Shown: positions 38,912 to 48,832, counted from the first letter of the stretch. The stretch: 55,541 bases of DNA from Brenneria salicis ATCC 15712 = DSM 30166 (GCF_003315515.1 NZ_QNRY01000025.1:1-55541), one strand, 5' to 3'. Notes: generated from the letters alone by a model not told the origin. Numbers and translations: made by a program.

Positions 38912-39544
38912 TTAACGAGTGCCGTAAACGACGATCGTTTTGCCATGTGCGGAGATCAGATTCTGGTCTTCCAACATCTTAAGAATGCGGCCCACGGTTT
39001 CACGCGAACAGCCAACGATCTGTCCAATTTCCTGACGGGTGATTTTTATTTGCATGCCATCCGGGTGAGTCATGGCATCCGGTTGTTTCGCCAGGTTGAG
39101 CAATGTTTGCGCAATACGTCCTGTCACATCAAGAAAAGCCAGATTGCCGACTTTTTCTGACGTCACTTGCAGACGACTTGCCATCTGCGCGGACAGACGC
39201 ATGAGGATATCTGGATTGACCTGGATCAGTTGCCGGAATTTCTTATAAGAAATTTCAGCGACTTCACAAGCCGTTTTAGCCCGAACCCAGGCGCTACGCT
39301 CCTGGCCTTCTTCAAACAGGCCAAGCTCGCCGATAAAATCTCCCTGATTGAGGTAAGAAAGAATCATTTCTTTGCCTTCTTCATCTTTGATCAGCACTGC
39401 GACAGAGCCTTTCACGATGTAGTAAAGCGTTTCTGCTTTTTCACCCTGGTGAATAAGCGTACTCTTCGATGGATACTTATGGATATGGCAATGGGAAAGG
39501 AACCATTCGAGAGTGGGGTCTGTTTGCGGTTTGCCGAGAACCAT
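38912..39544 (-). CDS. crp: CRP, cAMP receptor protein
   Basis: Global cAMP-dependent regulator, 210 aa. The cyclic-nucleotide domain includes the cAMP pocket [19 protein letters not shown] (about 72-90) and is followed by the dimer helix. The C-terminal helix-turn-helix recognition segment is [12 protein letters not shown]. The sequence is nearly identical to E. coli CRP; one difference I notice is Ser at 123 (QMASRLQ) where I recall Arg. Conserved neighbour of divergent yhfA. Confidence 0.98.
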   Translation of the reverse strand: MVLGKPQTDPTLEWFLSHCHIHKYPSKSTLIHQGEKAETLYYIVKGSVAVLIKDEEGKEMILSYLNQGDFIGELGLFEEGQERSAWVRAKTACEVAEISYKKFRQLIQVNPDILMRLSAQMASRLQVTSEKVGNLAFLDVTGRIAQTLLNLAKQPDAMTHPDGMQIKITRQEIGQIVGCSRETVGRILKMLEDQNLISAHGKTIVVYGTR

Positions 39545-39863
39545 TCGCTATTATCCTCTGTTGTAATTCACTGCGCAAATCACAGGGCTCAGAGTTCCCT
39601 GTACGGCGTATTTTACTGCTAAGAAACCAAATTCCATGTAGGCCGAGTGACGTCAGGGAATATACTGGAACCTACTATCTGGCGACGCCATCATCTTCCT
39701 TGTATCTGAGTTTGTCCAGAAAACGCAGATTCTATTTTCGTTTTTAGCACAGCTTGAGGGGGCGTGTCTTGTGTTGTCTCGCTTCAGCATGACAAAGCGT
39801 CGGTTATCGGATTTTTTATAGAGTAACCGTATAAATGTTCAAATATTTTTTAGTGGAGGCACC
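39545..39863. promoter_or_regulatory. Divergent crp / yhfA control region
   Basis: 319 bp between divergent genes. On the minus strand TGTGCTAAAA (plus 39743-39752) resembles the extended -10 of crp P1 in E. coli. Further downstream the TGACGTCA palindrome at 39649-39656 matches the position of the CRP autoregulation half-site I recall there. The second half of that site is poorly conserved. No gene is seen in this stretch. Confidence 0.5.
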
Positions 39864-40271
39864 ATGCAGGCACGAGTCAAATGGGTTGAGGGGTTAACGT
39901 TTCTTGGCGAGTCCTCATCAGGGCATCAGGTTCTGTTGGACGGCAATGCGGGGGATAAAGCGCCAAGCCCGATGGAAATGGTTTTAATGTCGGTTGGCGG
40001 TTGCAGTGCAATCGATGTGGTGTCGATTTTGCAGAAAGGACGTCACGATATCGTCGATTGTGAAGTGAAATTAACCTCTGAACGGAGAACGGAAGCGCCT
40101 CGTCTGTTTACTCACATCAATCTGCATTTTATCGTAACGGGGAAAGGGCTGACCGATAAAGCGGTAGAGCGTGCGGTGTCGCTGTCAGCAGAGAAATATT
40201 GTTCGGTGGCGTTGATGCTGAGTAAGACTGTTGAGGTTACACACAGTCATCAAGTGCGGGATCTTACGTAA
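39864..40271 (+). CDS. yhfA: YhfA, OsmC-family protein
   Basis: OsmC/Ohr-fold protein, 135 aa, of unknown exact role; members reduce organic peroxides with two cysteines. Both candidate cysteines are here, in GGCSAIDVVSIL (about residue 49) and in KYCSVALML (about 113). GGAGG precedes the ATG. Divergent from crp as in E. coli. Confidence 0.9.
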   Translation: MQARVKWVEGLTFLGESSSGHQVLLDGNAGDKAPSPMEMVLMSVGGCSAIDVVSILQKGRHDIVDCEVKLTSERRTEAPRLFTHINLHFIVTGKGLTDKAVERAVSLSAEKYCSVALMLSKTVEVTHSHQVRDLT

Positions 40272-40312
40272 GGCTTCCGATCTGGCCGGACATAACTTGA
40301 CGTACTATCATC

Positions 40313-40343
40313 GTGACGCGACATGCATCGCTTGTCGTGTCAC
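40313..40343. terminator. Hairpin between convergent yhfA and prkB
   Basis: Arms of 11 nt (GTGACGCGACA / TGTCGTGTCAC) pair with a single G-U wobble around a 9-nt loop. No T-run follows on either strand. Likely defines the ends of both transcripts. Confidence 0.45.
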
Positions 40344-40350
40344 AGCCAGG

Positions 40351-41220
40351 TTATTCAATGGTTTTCCCTTCCAGCAGCCGTTGCACCAGCGGCGCCATAA
40401 TCAACTCCATCGCCAGCCCCATTTTTCCACCGGGGACAACCAGCGTATTGATGTGAGAAATAAATGATCCTTGCAACATGGCGAGCAGATAAGGGTAATC
40501 AATATTATCCAGCCCCTGGAAGTGGATCACCACGAAGCTTTCATCCAGCGACGGAATGGATTTGGCCGCAAACGGATTGGAGGTATCCACGGTGGGGACG
40601 CGCTGGAAGTTAATGTGGGTGCGTGAAAACTGCGGCGTGATGTAGGTAATGTAGTCTTCCATTGAGCGCACGACGGAATCCATGACGGCTTCGCGTGAAT
40701 GCCCGCGTTCATTGATGTCACGGATCAGTTTTTGAATCCACTCCAGGTTGGCGATAGGCACCACGCCCACCAGTAGATCAACGTGCTGCGCCACATTATG
40801 ATGATCGGTGACTACGCCACCGTGCAAGCCCTCATAAAACAGCACATCGGTCGGGGATGGTATTGGTTCCCAGGGGGTGAAAGTACCGGGAACCTGATGG
40901 TAGGGGATCGCTTCGTCGTAAGTATGAAGATATTTTCGGGTCTGTCCTCGACCATGTTGGGCATATTCAATGAATGATTGTTCCAGCAGACTGAAATCAT
41001 TGGCTTCAGGGCCAAAGTAGCTGATGTGTCGGCCAAGATCGCGTGCTTTGCGAATCGCCATATCCATTTCAGGACGGGTATAACGATGGAAACTATCTCC
41101 TTCCAGTTGGGCGGCCCGTATCGTTAACTGCTGGAAAATTTTGCGGAATGCCAGACTGGTGGTGGTGGTTCCCGCCCCGCTGGAGCCAGTGACGGCAATA
41201 ATCGGATGCTTTTGTGACAT
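40351..41220 (-). CDS. prkB: PrkB, phosphoribulokinase-like protein
   Basis: P-loop kinase-fold protein of the phosphoribulokinase/uridine kinase family, 289 aa as in E. coli, from the ATG at 41220 (MSQKHPIIAVTG). Walker A is GSSGAGTTTTS. The role in bacteria lacking the Calvin cycle is not known. The position beside crp and yhfA, and the PRK-like fold, are conserved in enterobacteria. An earlier in-frame start at 41283 has no family support. Confidence 0.9.
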   Translation of the reverse strand: MSQKHPIIAVTGSSGAGTTTTSLAFRKIFQQLTIRAAQLEGDSFHRYTRPEMDMAIRKARDLGRHISYFGPEANDFSLLEQSFIEYAQHGRGQTRKYLHTYDEAIPYHQVPGTFTPWEPIPSPTDVLFYEGLHGGVVTDHHNVAQHVDLLVGVVPIANLEWIQKLIRDINERGHSREAVMDSVVRSMEDYITYITPQFSRTHINFQRVPTVDTSNPFAAKSIPSLDESFVVIHFQGLDNIDYPYLLAMLQGSFISHINTLVVPGGKMGLAMELIMAPLVQRLLEGKTIE

Positions 41221-41342
41221 GAGACGCGTTACTCCGTGATGGCGGCGCGCATCCGTACTGCCATCACGGAGACTGAACGCCATCAGAAAAGGAAACAGAT
41301 ATGCATGGTGTCGTATGAATGATTTTTAACATGTTTAGTCGC

Positions 41343-41579
41343 TCAATACGAGTGATGCTCACCGGCATTAAACTGGCCGCGGGGCATAATGTTGATGGTT
41401 TCATGCAATTCAGACCAGACCAGCACCACTTCGCCGGCTTGCAATTGCCGCCGTACATCCGCGACTTTTTGCGCCAGCGTGCGTTCTTCTTCGCCGTAGT
41501 CGGTTCCTTCCCTCAGTACAAAAGATTCGATGAGGTTATCCAGCGTTTCAGGATCGAGTTGTTGCCAGGGAATAATCAC
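41343..41579 (-). CDS. yheU: YheU family protein
   Basis: Small conserved protein of unknown function, 78 aa (72 in E. coli). It is recognised by [14 protein letters not shown] and [13 protein letters not shown]. The GTG at 41579 (VIIPWQQL) follows GGAAAA at suitable spacing and matches the E. coli N-terminus. A TTG at 41594 would add five residues. It lies between yheT and prkB on the same strand. Confidence 0.9.
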   Translation of the reverse strand: MIIPWQQLDPETLDNLIESFVLREGTDYGEEERTLAQKVADVRRQLQAGEVVLVWSELHETINIMPRGQFNAGEHHSY

Positions 41580-41609
41580 GGTGTTTTTCCACAATAGAGA
41601 GTCGGAAAG

Positions 41610-42599
41610 TTAGTCAGAAATAACGTTATCCAGAAAAGGAGTAAGCCAGTGCGGAATACGTTGTTCAAGCCACATCTCCGGTTTAAGCAGCGATCCGCCG
41701 ACAAAACCCACATGTCCGCCGTAATCTGTCAGTTGATATTCAATATTAGCCGGTAAGCGGGAAAAGTCGGGAATGACATCTTTGGTCATAAACGGATCGT
41801 CTTTCGCATGAATAATCAGCAACGGTTTGCGTATCAGCGACAGCTGGGGCAGGGCGCTACAGCGGTGGTAATAATCGGCGGCATCGTTAAAGCCATGAGC
41901 CCGTGAAGTAATCACATCATCAAATTCGCGTAGCTGTTTTATTTTTTTCAACTGCGCCAATTGAACCGGCAGCGTGCCGGGGTAGGCGACCAGCTTTCGC
42001 ATCGCATTTTGCTTCAGCAGATGCAGTAAATAGTGTTGATAAACGCGAGAGAAGCCCTGTTCCATCCGTCGGCTGCACGGTTCCAGCATCAATGGTGCCG
42101 AAACAATCACGGCGGCGGACAACAGGCACTCATCGCCTTGTTTTTCCAGCAGACAGGCCAGCATGTTTCCGCCCAGAGAAATGCCAATCGCCGCGGTAGG
42201 GACATCGCCATAAGTGTTCTGTAACCAGCGTAGAAAGTAGCTGGCATCTTCTGTTTCACCAGAGTGATAGATGCGTTTCATGCGATTGGGCTTACCGCCG
42301 CATCCCCGAAAATGCATGATGACGGCCAGCCAGCCGTGTTGCCGGCAGGCATGTAACAGACCGTGCGCATACGGGCTATGGAAATTGCCTTCCAGACCGT
42401 GAAATAACACCACGCGCGGCTTATGGCGGGCTTGATCAGGGGCTTCGCTCCAGGCGAGATCGACGAAGTCGCCGTCAGGTAGTTCGAGCGTCTGCCAGAT
42501 CGGTTGCAGCAATGCCTTGCGTCGCACCAGTCTGGGGAGCAGTGTCTGAATATGGGGATTGCTGGCGCCGATAAGCGGGCGAAAAACGTCATGCATCAT
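41610..42599 (-). CDS. yheT: YheT, alpha/beta hydrolase
   Basis: Predicted esterase-type hydrolase of the YheT/ABHD1-3 group, 329 aa. The nucleophile Ser is in GISLGGNML, the HGLEGNFHSPYAHGL segment carries the oxyanion-hole region, and the late His is in YGGHVGFVGG. ELPDGDFVDLAW near the N-terminus is typical. Two ATG codons lie in tandem at the start, and no strong ribosome-binding site is seen. First gene of yheT-yheU-prkB. Substrate unknown. Confidence 0.9.
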   Translation of the reverse strand: MMHDVFRPLIGASNPHIQTLLPRLVRRKALLQPIWQTLELPDGDFVDLAWSEAPDQARHKPRVVLFHGLEGNFHSPYAHGLLHACRQHGWLAVIMHFRGCGGKPNRMKRIYHSGETEDASYFLRWLQNTYGDVPTAAIGISLGGNMLACLLEKQGDECLLSAAVIVSAPLMLEPCSRRMEQGFSRVYQHYLLHLLKQNAMRKLVAYPGTLPVQLAQLKKIKQLREFDDVITSRAHGFNDAADYYHRCSALPQLSLIRKPLLIIHAKDDPFMTKDVIPDFSRLPANIEYQLTDYGGHVGFVGGSLLKPEMWLEQRIPHWLTPFLDNVISD

Positions 42600-42735
42600 A
42601 TTGATAAAATGTTGTTGGTAGATCTTGTGCGATCAATATCACACTGTTAGCTTCGAGGCTGCCAGTTAATCACTCTTTTTTGCAAACGACAAAACAGTAT
42701 CAAATCAATATGGTCGGGCGAGGGGCGCCCACTTC

Positions 42736-43338
42736 ATGGAACTGAGTTTATTTCTCTCGATGTTGGGTTTCCTGTGGGTTGCCGCGATCACGCCCGGACC
42801 TAATAATATGTTGCTAACCACGTCTGGCGCCAATGTTGGTTTTCTGCGTTCCTTGTGGCTGATGCTGGGGATTATGTTGGGGATGCAGAGTATTTTACTG
42901 ATGGTGGCGTTTGGCGTTGGCAGCCTGATTCTGCTCTATCCCTCGTTGCATCTTATCCTCAAAGTGCTCGGCAGTGCTTACCTGCTCTGGCTGGCGTGGA
43001 AAATTGCCACCTCCGCTTATGAGAAACTCGACACATCCGTTGCACCGCCCCAGCCAGTGCGACTCTATCAGGGCTGGCTGCTACAGTTTCTGAACCCGAA
43101 AGCGTGGTTGATGGCGTTGGGGGCGGTCGCCAGTTTTAGTCTGGCGGGTGAGGGATACAGCCGGTCGGTCATTGCGATAAGCATTAGCATGGTGCTAGTG
43201 AATGTGGTGGCGGGCATCATATGGCTGGGGTTTGGCGCTCTGATTGGCCGTCTGCTGCGCAGTAAAAAAGCGTGGATTATCTTCAACGTTTCGATGGGGT
43301 TGCCGACCGCGGCGTGCGTGCTGTTGATTTGGCGTTAG
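42736..43338 (+). CDS. LysE/RhtB-family amino-acid exporter
   Basis: Six-segment inner-membrane exporter of the RhtB family, 200 aa. The family signature near the N-terminus is AAITPGPNNMLLTTSG, and QFLNPKAWLMALGAV marks the middle. Members export amino acids such as threonine, homoserine, cysteine or lysine. I do not recall a gene at this place between yheT and yheS in E. coli, so it is likely an accessory insertion. Exact substrate unknown. Confidence 0.9.
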   Translation: MELSLFLSMLGFLWVAAITPGPNNMLLTTSGANVGFLRSLWLMLGIMLGMQSILLMVAFGVGSLILLYPSLHLILKVLGSAYLLWLAWKIATSAYEKLDTSVAPPQPVRLYQGWLLQFLNPKAWLMALGAVASFSLAGEGYSRSVIAISISMVLVNVVAGIIWLGFGALIGRLLRSKKAWIIFNVSMGLPTAACVLLIWR

Positions 43339-43341
43339 CAG

Positions 43342-43380
43342 CCAGTTGCGCGTTGGTATCGCCTGCCAACCCGCAACCGG
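43342..43380. terminator. Hairpin between the exporter gene and yheS
   Basis: 15-nt arms (43342-43356 and 43366-43380) pair at 13 of 15 positions around a 9-nt loop. It is GC-rich and has no T-run on either strand. It fills almost the whole gap between two convergent genes. Confidence 0.45.
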
Positions 43381-43386
43381 TATTCG

Positions 43387-45297
43387 TTATGACAGCGATT
43401 GATTCATCCGCTCCAACTGCTCCTGCGCGTCAAGCCAGGCCATCTCGGTTTCTTCCAGTTCGGTTTTGATTTTGGTCTGTTGTTGCAGGCAGTCGGTCAA
43501 CTCCGCTTTGCGGCTGATATCGTAAAGTTCGCTGTCAGCCAGCCGTGCCTCAATTGTGCTTAACGCGGCGCCCAGCTTTTCCATCTGCTGCTCAAGTTTG
43601 GCGATCTGCTTACGCAACGGTTGCGTTTGCGCTCTCAGTTCGGCTTCCCGCCGCTTTTGTTCTTTTCGGGCCTGTGCGCTGTTGATGGTGTTCTCTTTTG
43701 ACATCTCATCCGAGGCATTATCCTGACGTTGCAGGCCGACCAGCCATTGCTGGTAGTCTTCCAGATCGCCATCGAAAGGCTCGACTTTGCGGTCGTGCAC
43801 CAGATAAAGATCGTCGGTTGTGGAGCGGATCAAGTGGCGATCGTGCGATACCACCACCAGCGCGCCTTCAAAATCGATCAACGCTTCGGTCAGCGCCTGC
43901 CGCATATCCAGATCGAGGTGGTTGGTCGGTTCATCCAGCAGCAACAGGTTCGGGCGCTGCCAGACAATCAGCGCCAGAACCAGACGGGCTTTTTCGCCCC
44001 CGGAGAAACGCGCGGTGATCTCGGTGACTTTGTCGCCCTGAAAACCAAAACCGCCGAGGTAATCACGCAGTTGCTGTTCGGTTTCCCGTTCGGCCAGACG
44101 GACAAGGTGCTGTAACGGCGATTCGTCCGCCCGCAGAAATTCCAACTGATGCTGGGCGAAATATCCCAACTTCACCCCTTTGGCCAGGCCGATTTCACCT
44201 TGTATCGGCGCGAGCGTTCCCGCCAGCAGTTTAATCAGCGTGGATTTCCCCGCGCCGTTATGCCCCAGCAAGCCGATACGCGAGCCAGGCACCAGATTCA
44301 GTTTGATTGACTCCAGAATCAGCTTATCGCCGTAGCCTGCGCTGACCTTCTCCATGCGCAACAGCGGGTTGGGCAGCGATTCTGGCGGGCGGAAACTGAA
44401 ACGGAAAGGATTATCCACATGGGCCGGGGCGATCAACTCCATGCGCTCCAGCATTTTTATCCGGCTTTGCGCCTGTTTTGCTTTGGTTGCTTTGGCGCGA
44501 AAACGGTCGATATAGTGTTGCAAATGCGCCACTCTTTCCTGCTGGTGTTCATACAGCGATTGCTGTTGCGCCAGCCGGGTTGCCCGCTGACGTTCAAATG
44601 AGGAGTAGTTGCCGGTGTACTCGTTCAGCGTCTGCTGTTCGATATGCAGGATTTTATTCACCACGGGATCGAGGAAATCGCGGTCGTGCGAAATCAGCAC
44701 CAATGTACCCGGATAGCTTTTCAGCCATTTTTCCAGCCAAATGACGGCGTCGAGATCAAGGTGGTTGGTCGGTTCATCAAGCAACAACAAATCAGAGCGA
44801 CAAAGCAGCGCCTGCGCCAGATTAAGGCGCATACGCCAGCCGCCGGAAAATGCGCTGACGGGCTGCTGTAGCTGATCTTGCGAGAAACCTAGTCCATGCA
44901 GTAAACTTGAGGCTCTGGCCTGAATGGTCCAGGCCTGAATGGTGTCCAGCTTGCCATGCAGCGTCGCAATGGCATGCCCGTTATTCTCTTCGTTGGCGGT
45001 TTGCAGTTCGGCTTCCAACTGACGAAATTCGCGATCGCCATCAATAACGTAATCAAGCGCCGGGACATCCAGCGCCGGGGTTTCCTGATTCACCCATGCC
45101 AGCGCCCAGTTCTGCGGAAAGGTGGCGCCGCCGCCATCGGCGCTGATTTCACCTTTCAGTAATGACAGCAGCGTAGACTTGCCACAACCATTTTTACCGA
45201 CCAAACCGACTTTCTGACCTGGATTAACCGTGGCTGTCGCGTTATCCAATAACACGCGCACACCACGTCGAATTTGCAGCGAAGAGAAAACAATCAT
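43387..45297 (-). CDS. yheS: YheS, ABC-F ribosome-associated ATPase
   Basis: Soluble ABC-F protein with two ATPase cassettes and no membrane part, 636 aa. ABC-F proteins act on the ribosome; YheS has been linked to relief of stalled translation. Cassette 1 has Walker A GKNGCGKST, signature FSGGWRMRL and LLDEPTNHLD. Cassette 2 has GHNGAGKST, FSGGEKARL and LLDEPTNHLD. Between them lies the basic linker (about residues 230-310), and the C-terminal tail is coiled coil. Confidence 0.95.
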   Translation of the reverse strand: MIVFSSLQIRRGVRVLLDNATATVNPGQKVGLVGKNGCGKSTLLSLLKGEISADGGGATFPQNWALAWVNQETPALDVPALDYVIDGDREFRQLEAELQTANEENNGHAIATLHGKLDTIQAWTIQARASSLLHGLGFSQDQLQQPVSAFSGGWRMRLNLAQALLCRSDLLLLDEPTNHLDLDAVIWLEKWLKSYPGTLVLISHDRDFLDPVVNKILHIEQQTLNEYTGNYSSFERQRATRLAQQQSLYEHQQERVAHLQHYIDRFRAKATKAKQAQSRIKMLERMELIAPAHVDNPFRFSFRPPESLPNPLLRMEKVSAGYGDKLILESIKLNLVPGSRIGLLGHNGAGKSTLIKLLAGTLAPIQGEIGLAKGVKLGYFAQHQLEFLRADESPLQHLVRLAERETEQQLRDYLGGFGFQGDKVTEITARFSGGEKARLVLALIVWQRPNLLLLDEPTNHLDLDMRQALTEALIDFEGALVVVSHDRHLIRSTTDDLYLVHDRKVEPFDGDLEDYQQWLVGLQRQDNASDEMSKENTINSAQARKEQKRREAELRAQTQPLRKQIAKLEQQMEKLGAALSTIEARLADSELYDISRKAELTDCLQQQTKIKTELEETEMAWLDAQEQLERMNQSLS

Positions 45298-45426
45298 AAA
45301 GCGCCGTATGTTCAGAGTATGTTAAATTATGGACCTGATAGCAGGGCGTATTGTGTCCCGCTTTTTTGTCGTTGCGCTGCATGGTAACGGAAAACGTCAA
45401 CCATGACGACGCTTTGGAGGGGATTG

Positions 45427-45978
45427 ATGTCGCAGCCGCCAAAGATTTTGCTGCTGTATGCCCACCCTGAATCACAGGATTCAGTGGCGAACCGGGTTTT
45501 ATTGCAATCGGCACAACAGTTGGATAATGTCACGGTGCATGATTTGTACGCGCACTATCCTGATTTTTTTATTGATATCCACCATGAACAGCAGTTGCTG
45601 CGTGAACATGACGTGATTGTTTTCCAACACCCGCTTTATACCTACAGTTGCCCGGCTTTGCTGAAAGAATGGCTTGATCGGGTATTGTCGCGTGGATTTG
45701 CCAATGGTATTGGCGGCAATGCGCAGGAAGGAAAATACTGGCGTTCGGTGATTACCACGGGCGAGCCTGAATATGTCTATCAGACAGAAGGTCATAGCCG
45801 CTTCTCCATCGGGGATCTGTTGCGTCCATTTGAACTGACGGCGTCGATGTGCCGTATGCACTGGCTACAACCGATGGTGGTTTACTGGGCGCGACGACTG
45901 CAACCGGATGTTCTGGCAAGTTATGCCCAGGCTTATGGTGAGTGGCTGGCATCGCCTTTCGATAAAAAGGAACGCTGA
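45427..45978 (+). CDS. kefG: KefG, ancillary protein of the KefB potassium channel
   Basis: Flavodoxin-fold quinone oxidoreductase-like subunit needed for full KefB activity, 183 aa (184 in E. coli). The start is the ATG at 45427 ([16 protein letters not shown]), which has GGAGG 6 nt upstream; an in-frame ATG at 45403 is inside the leader. Motifs are [19 protein letters not shown] and EGHSRFSI. It ends 2 bp before kefB, so the pair is co-transcribed. Confidence 0.94.
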   Translation: MSQPPKILLLYAHPESQDSVANRVLLQSAQQLDNVTVHDLYAHYPDFFIDIHHEQQLLREHDVIVFQHPLYTYSCPALLKEWLDRVLSRGFANGIGGNAQEGKYWRSVITTGEPEYVYQTEGHSRFSIGDLLRPFELTASMCRMHWLQPMVVYWARRLQPDVLASYAQAYGEWLASPFDKKER

Positions 45979-45980
45979 TT

Positions 45981-47814
45981 ATGGCGAGCTCTGCGCTACT
46001 GACCGCTGGCGTGCTGTTTCTATTTGTGGCGGTGGTTGCTGTGCCTATTGCCGCAAGATTGGGGTTCGGCGCGGTATTGGGCTATTTGATCGCCGGGATC
46101 GCGATTGGACCGTGGGGGTTGGGATTCATCCGGGACGTTGAGGCGATCTTGCATTTCTCCGAGCTTGGCGTGGTTTTTCTGATGTTTATCATCGGCCTGG
46201 AACTGAATCCGAAAAAATTGTGGACGCTGCGGCGTTCGATTTTCGGCGTGGGCGCCGCACAGGTCGGGCTGAGTACGGTGATACTGGGCGGCGCACTCTA
46301 TCTGACGGATTTCTCCTGGCAGTCTGCCTTGATTGGCGGTATCGGGCTTGCTATGTCATCCACGGCGATGGCGCTGCAGCTGATGCGTGAAAAAGGCATG
46401 AACCGCAGCGAATCGGGCCAGCTTGGTTTCTCTGTGCTGTTGTTTCAGGATTTGGCGGTGATACCCGCACTGGCGCTGATCCCGATTCTGGCCGGGGTAC
46501 AAGGCGAGGTGGACGACTGGAGCCATATCGGACTGAAGGTGGCGGCGTTCATCGGGATGCTGATTGGCGGCCGTTATCTGGTGCGTCCGTTGTTCCGCTT
46601 CATTGCGGCATCCGGCGTGCGCGAGGTTTTTACCGCCGCCGCGCTGTTGCTGGTGTTGGGCTCGGCGCTCTTTATGGAAGCGCTGGGTTTCTCTATGGCG
46701 CTTGGCACTTTTATCGCGGGCGTGTTGCTGGCGGAAAGCGAGTACCGTCATGAACTGGAAATCGCCATCGAACCGTTTAAAGGACTGTTGCTGGGATTGT
46801 TCTTTATCTCCGTCGGGATGGCGCTGAATCTGGGGATCCTCTATACCCATATCATTAAGATATTGATTGCGGTATTGGTGTTGGTCGCGGTCAAAGGCGT
46901 GGTGCTCTATGTTTTGGCGCGACGCAATCGGATGCGCCGTTCGGAGCGTTTGCAATTTGCCGGCGTGTTAAGCCAGGGCGGAGAGTTTGCGTTTGTCCTG
47001 TTTTCCGCCGCATCGACCCACAACGTACTGAAAGGCGAACAACTGCCGCTGCTGTTGGTGACGGTGACGTTATCCATGATGACGACGCCACTGTTAATGC
47101 AGGTGATCGATCGCATTCTGGTGCGCCGTTATAACCAACAGGGCGTCTCCGATGAGAATCCCTATGTGGCCGACGATGAACCGCAGGTCATTATCGTGGG
47201 ATTCGGGCGCTTCGGGCAGGTCATTGGCCGTTTGTTGATGGCGAACAAAATGCGGATCACGGTATTGGAGCGCGATATCAGCGCCGTCAGCCTGATGAGA
47301 AGCTATGGTTATAATAGTGTACTATGGCGATGCGACGGAACTGGAGCTATTGCGGGCGGCGGGGGCGGAGCAAGCGCAGTCGATCGTCATTACCTGTAAT
47401 GCGCCGGAAGATACCATGGAGATTGTGCATTTGTGTCAACAGTATTTTCCGCATCTGGAAATTTTAGCGCGGGCGCGCGGGCGGGTTGAAGCGCATGAAT
47501 TGTTGCAGGCCGGCGTAATGCATTTCTCGCGCGAAACGTTTTCCAGTGCGCTGGAGTTGGGACGTAAAACGCTGATGTCGCTGGGGATGCATCCGCATCA
47601 GGCATTCCGCGCGCAACAGCATTTCCGGCGTCTGGATATGCGCATGCTGCGTGAACTGATGCCGCAGTTGCCGGGGGATGGCGCTCAGATCTCCCGTGTT
47701 AAAGAAGCGCGGCGTGAACTGGAGGATATTTTCCAGCGGGAAATGCAGCGTGAACGACGCCGACCTGATGACTGGGACGAGCTTGACGATGCGGAAACAG
47801 AAAATAGGCCATGA
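45981..47814 (+). pseudogene. kefB: KefB glutathione-gated K+ efflux protein, frameshifted
   Basis: KefB is an inner-membrane K+/H+ antiporter/channel gated by glutathione adducts, protecting against electrophiles. The membrane half (12-13 segments) is intact and ends with the NAD-binding fold start [14 protein letters not shown]. After residue 444 (YGY) the frame breaks: four bases, AATA at 47313-47316, stand where one Lys codon is expected before [10 protein letters not shown]. Removing one base, most simply the T at 47315, restores a 610-aa protein (601 in E. coli). As written, translation ends at 47399 after 472 aa with a foreign tail, which cuts the regulatory RCK domain. The downstream frame (to 47814) is conserved to its end, so the change is recent or a sequencing error. 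Confidence 0.88.
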
Positions 47815-47817
47815 ATA

Positions 47818-48012
47818 ATGCGTAAACGATTTATTGCCGGGGCGGTCTGCCCCAAATGTCAGGCGCAGGATACGCTGGCTGTAGGACGTGAAGATGACAC
47901 TGAGGTTGTGACCTGCGTCAAATGCGGCTATCACCAACGCCAGTCGGATGAACCGGCTGCGCCATCGGGACGCTCAACGGAAGACATTATCGGCATTTTT
48001 CATCCTGATTGA
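47818..48012 (+). CDS. yheV: YheV, small zinc-ribbon protein
   Basis: 64 aa (66 in E. coli), a DUF2387-type protein of unknown role. Two CxxC pairs, CPKC near residue 13 and CVKC near residue 36, form a likely zinc ribbon. It follows kefB by 3 bp as in E. coli and is likely part of the kefGB transcript. The start is the ATG at 47818. Confidence 0.9.
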   Translation: MRKRFIAGAVCPKCQAQDTLAVGREDDTEVVTCVKCGYHQRQSDEPAAPSGRSTEDIIGIFHPD

Positions 48013-48086
48013 ATTGGCGGACGGTACATGAGGATTTTTTTCAGCTACAATTTGCGCCAGTTTGATTTCCAACGGTAGGAGATATC

Positions 48087-48659
48087 ATGAAAGTAGCAAA
48101 AGATCTGGTGGTCAGTTTGGCCTACCAGGTACGTACAGAAGACGGTGTATTGGTTGATGAGTCTCCGGTGAGTGCGCCGCTGGACTATCTGCATGGTCAT
48201 GGCTCGCTGATTTCCGGTCTGGAAAATGCGTTGGAAGGCCGTGCTGTGGGTGAGCGTTTCGATGTGAATATTGCTTCCAACGACGCTTATGGCAACTATG
48301 ACGAAAACCTGGTGCAGCGCGTGCCCAAAGATGTCTTTATGGGCGTGGATGAGCTTCAGGTCGGCATGCGGTTCCTGGCTGAAACCGACCAGGGCCCGGT
48401 GCCGGTCGAGATCACCGAAGTGGAAGACGACCACGTGGTGGTTGATGGCAACCATATGCTGGCAGGCCAGAATCTGAGCTTCAACGTCGAAGTCATCGCG
48501 ATCCGCGAAGCGACCGAAGAAGAACTGGCGCATGGTCACGTTCACGGCGAACACGATCATGAATATGGCGATGGTTGCTGCGGCGGTCATGGCCATGAGC
48601 AGGGTCACGAGCACGGTAAAGGTGGTTGTGGCGGCAACGGAGGCTGCGGTTGCCACTAA
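48087..48659 (+). CDS. slyD: SlyD, FKBP-type prolyl isomerase and nickel chaperone
   Basis: Prolyl isomerase with an insert-in-flap chaperone domain, also delivering nickel to hydrogenases. 190 aa. The FKBP part opens VSLAYQVRTEDG and the flap insert includes DAYGNYDENLVQRVPKDVF. The C-terminal 40 residues are rich in His, Cys, Gly and Glu (GCCGGHGHEQGHEHG), a metal-binding tail. AGGAG precedes the ATG. Confidence 0.97.
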   Translation: MKVAKDLVVSLAYQVRTEDGVLVDESPVSAPLDYLHGHGSLISGLENALEGRAVGERFDVNIASNDAYGNYDENLVQRVPKDVFMGVDELQVGMRFLAETDQGPVPVEITEVEDDHVVVDGNHMLAGQNLSFNVEVIAIREATEEELAHGHVHGEHDHEYGDGCCGGHGHEQGHEHGKGGCGGNGGCGCH

Positions 48660-48769
48660 TGCGTCTGGCCTGAGGGCTGACGGAAATCGTTTTGCGGATA
48701 AACGTGAATGTTGTTCTCAAAGCGCGGTGTGGCGCGCGGTGGGTGGATAGAGATAAGAGAGATAGATTA

Positions 48770-48803
48770 CCTCAGAGCAATGGCTGTTGTTCTGAGGTTT
48801 TTT
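48770..48803 (+). terminator. Intrinsic terminator of slyD
   Basis: An 11-bp stem (CCTCAGAGCAA / TTGTTCTGAGG, one G-U wobble) with a 6-nt loop is followed by six T's. It lies about 110 bp after slyD and 30 bp before the convergent slyX stop. Confidence 0.85.
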
Positions 48804-48832
48804 GTATGGGGGCGACGCCAGGCGATCGGATA

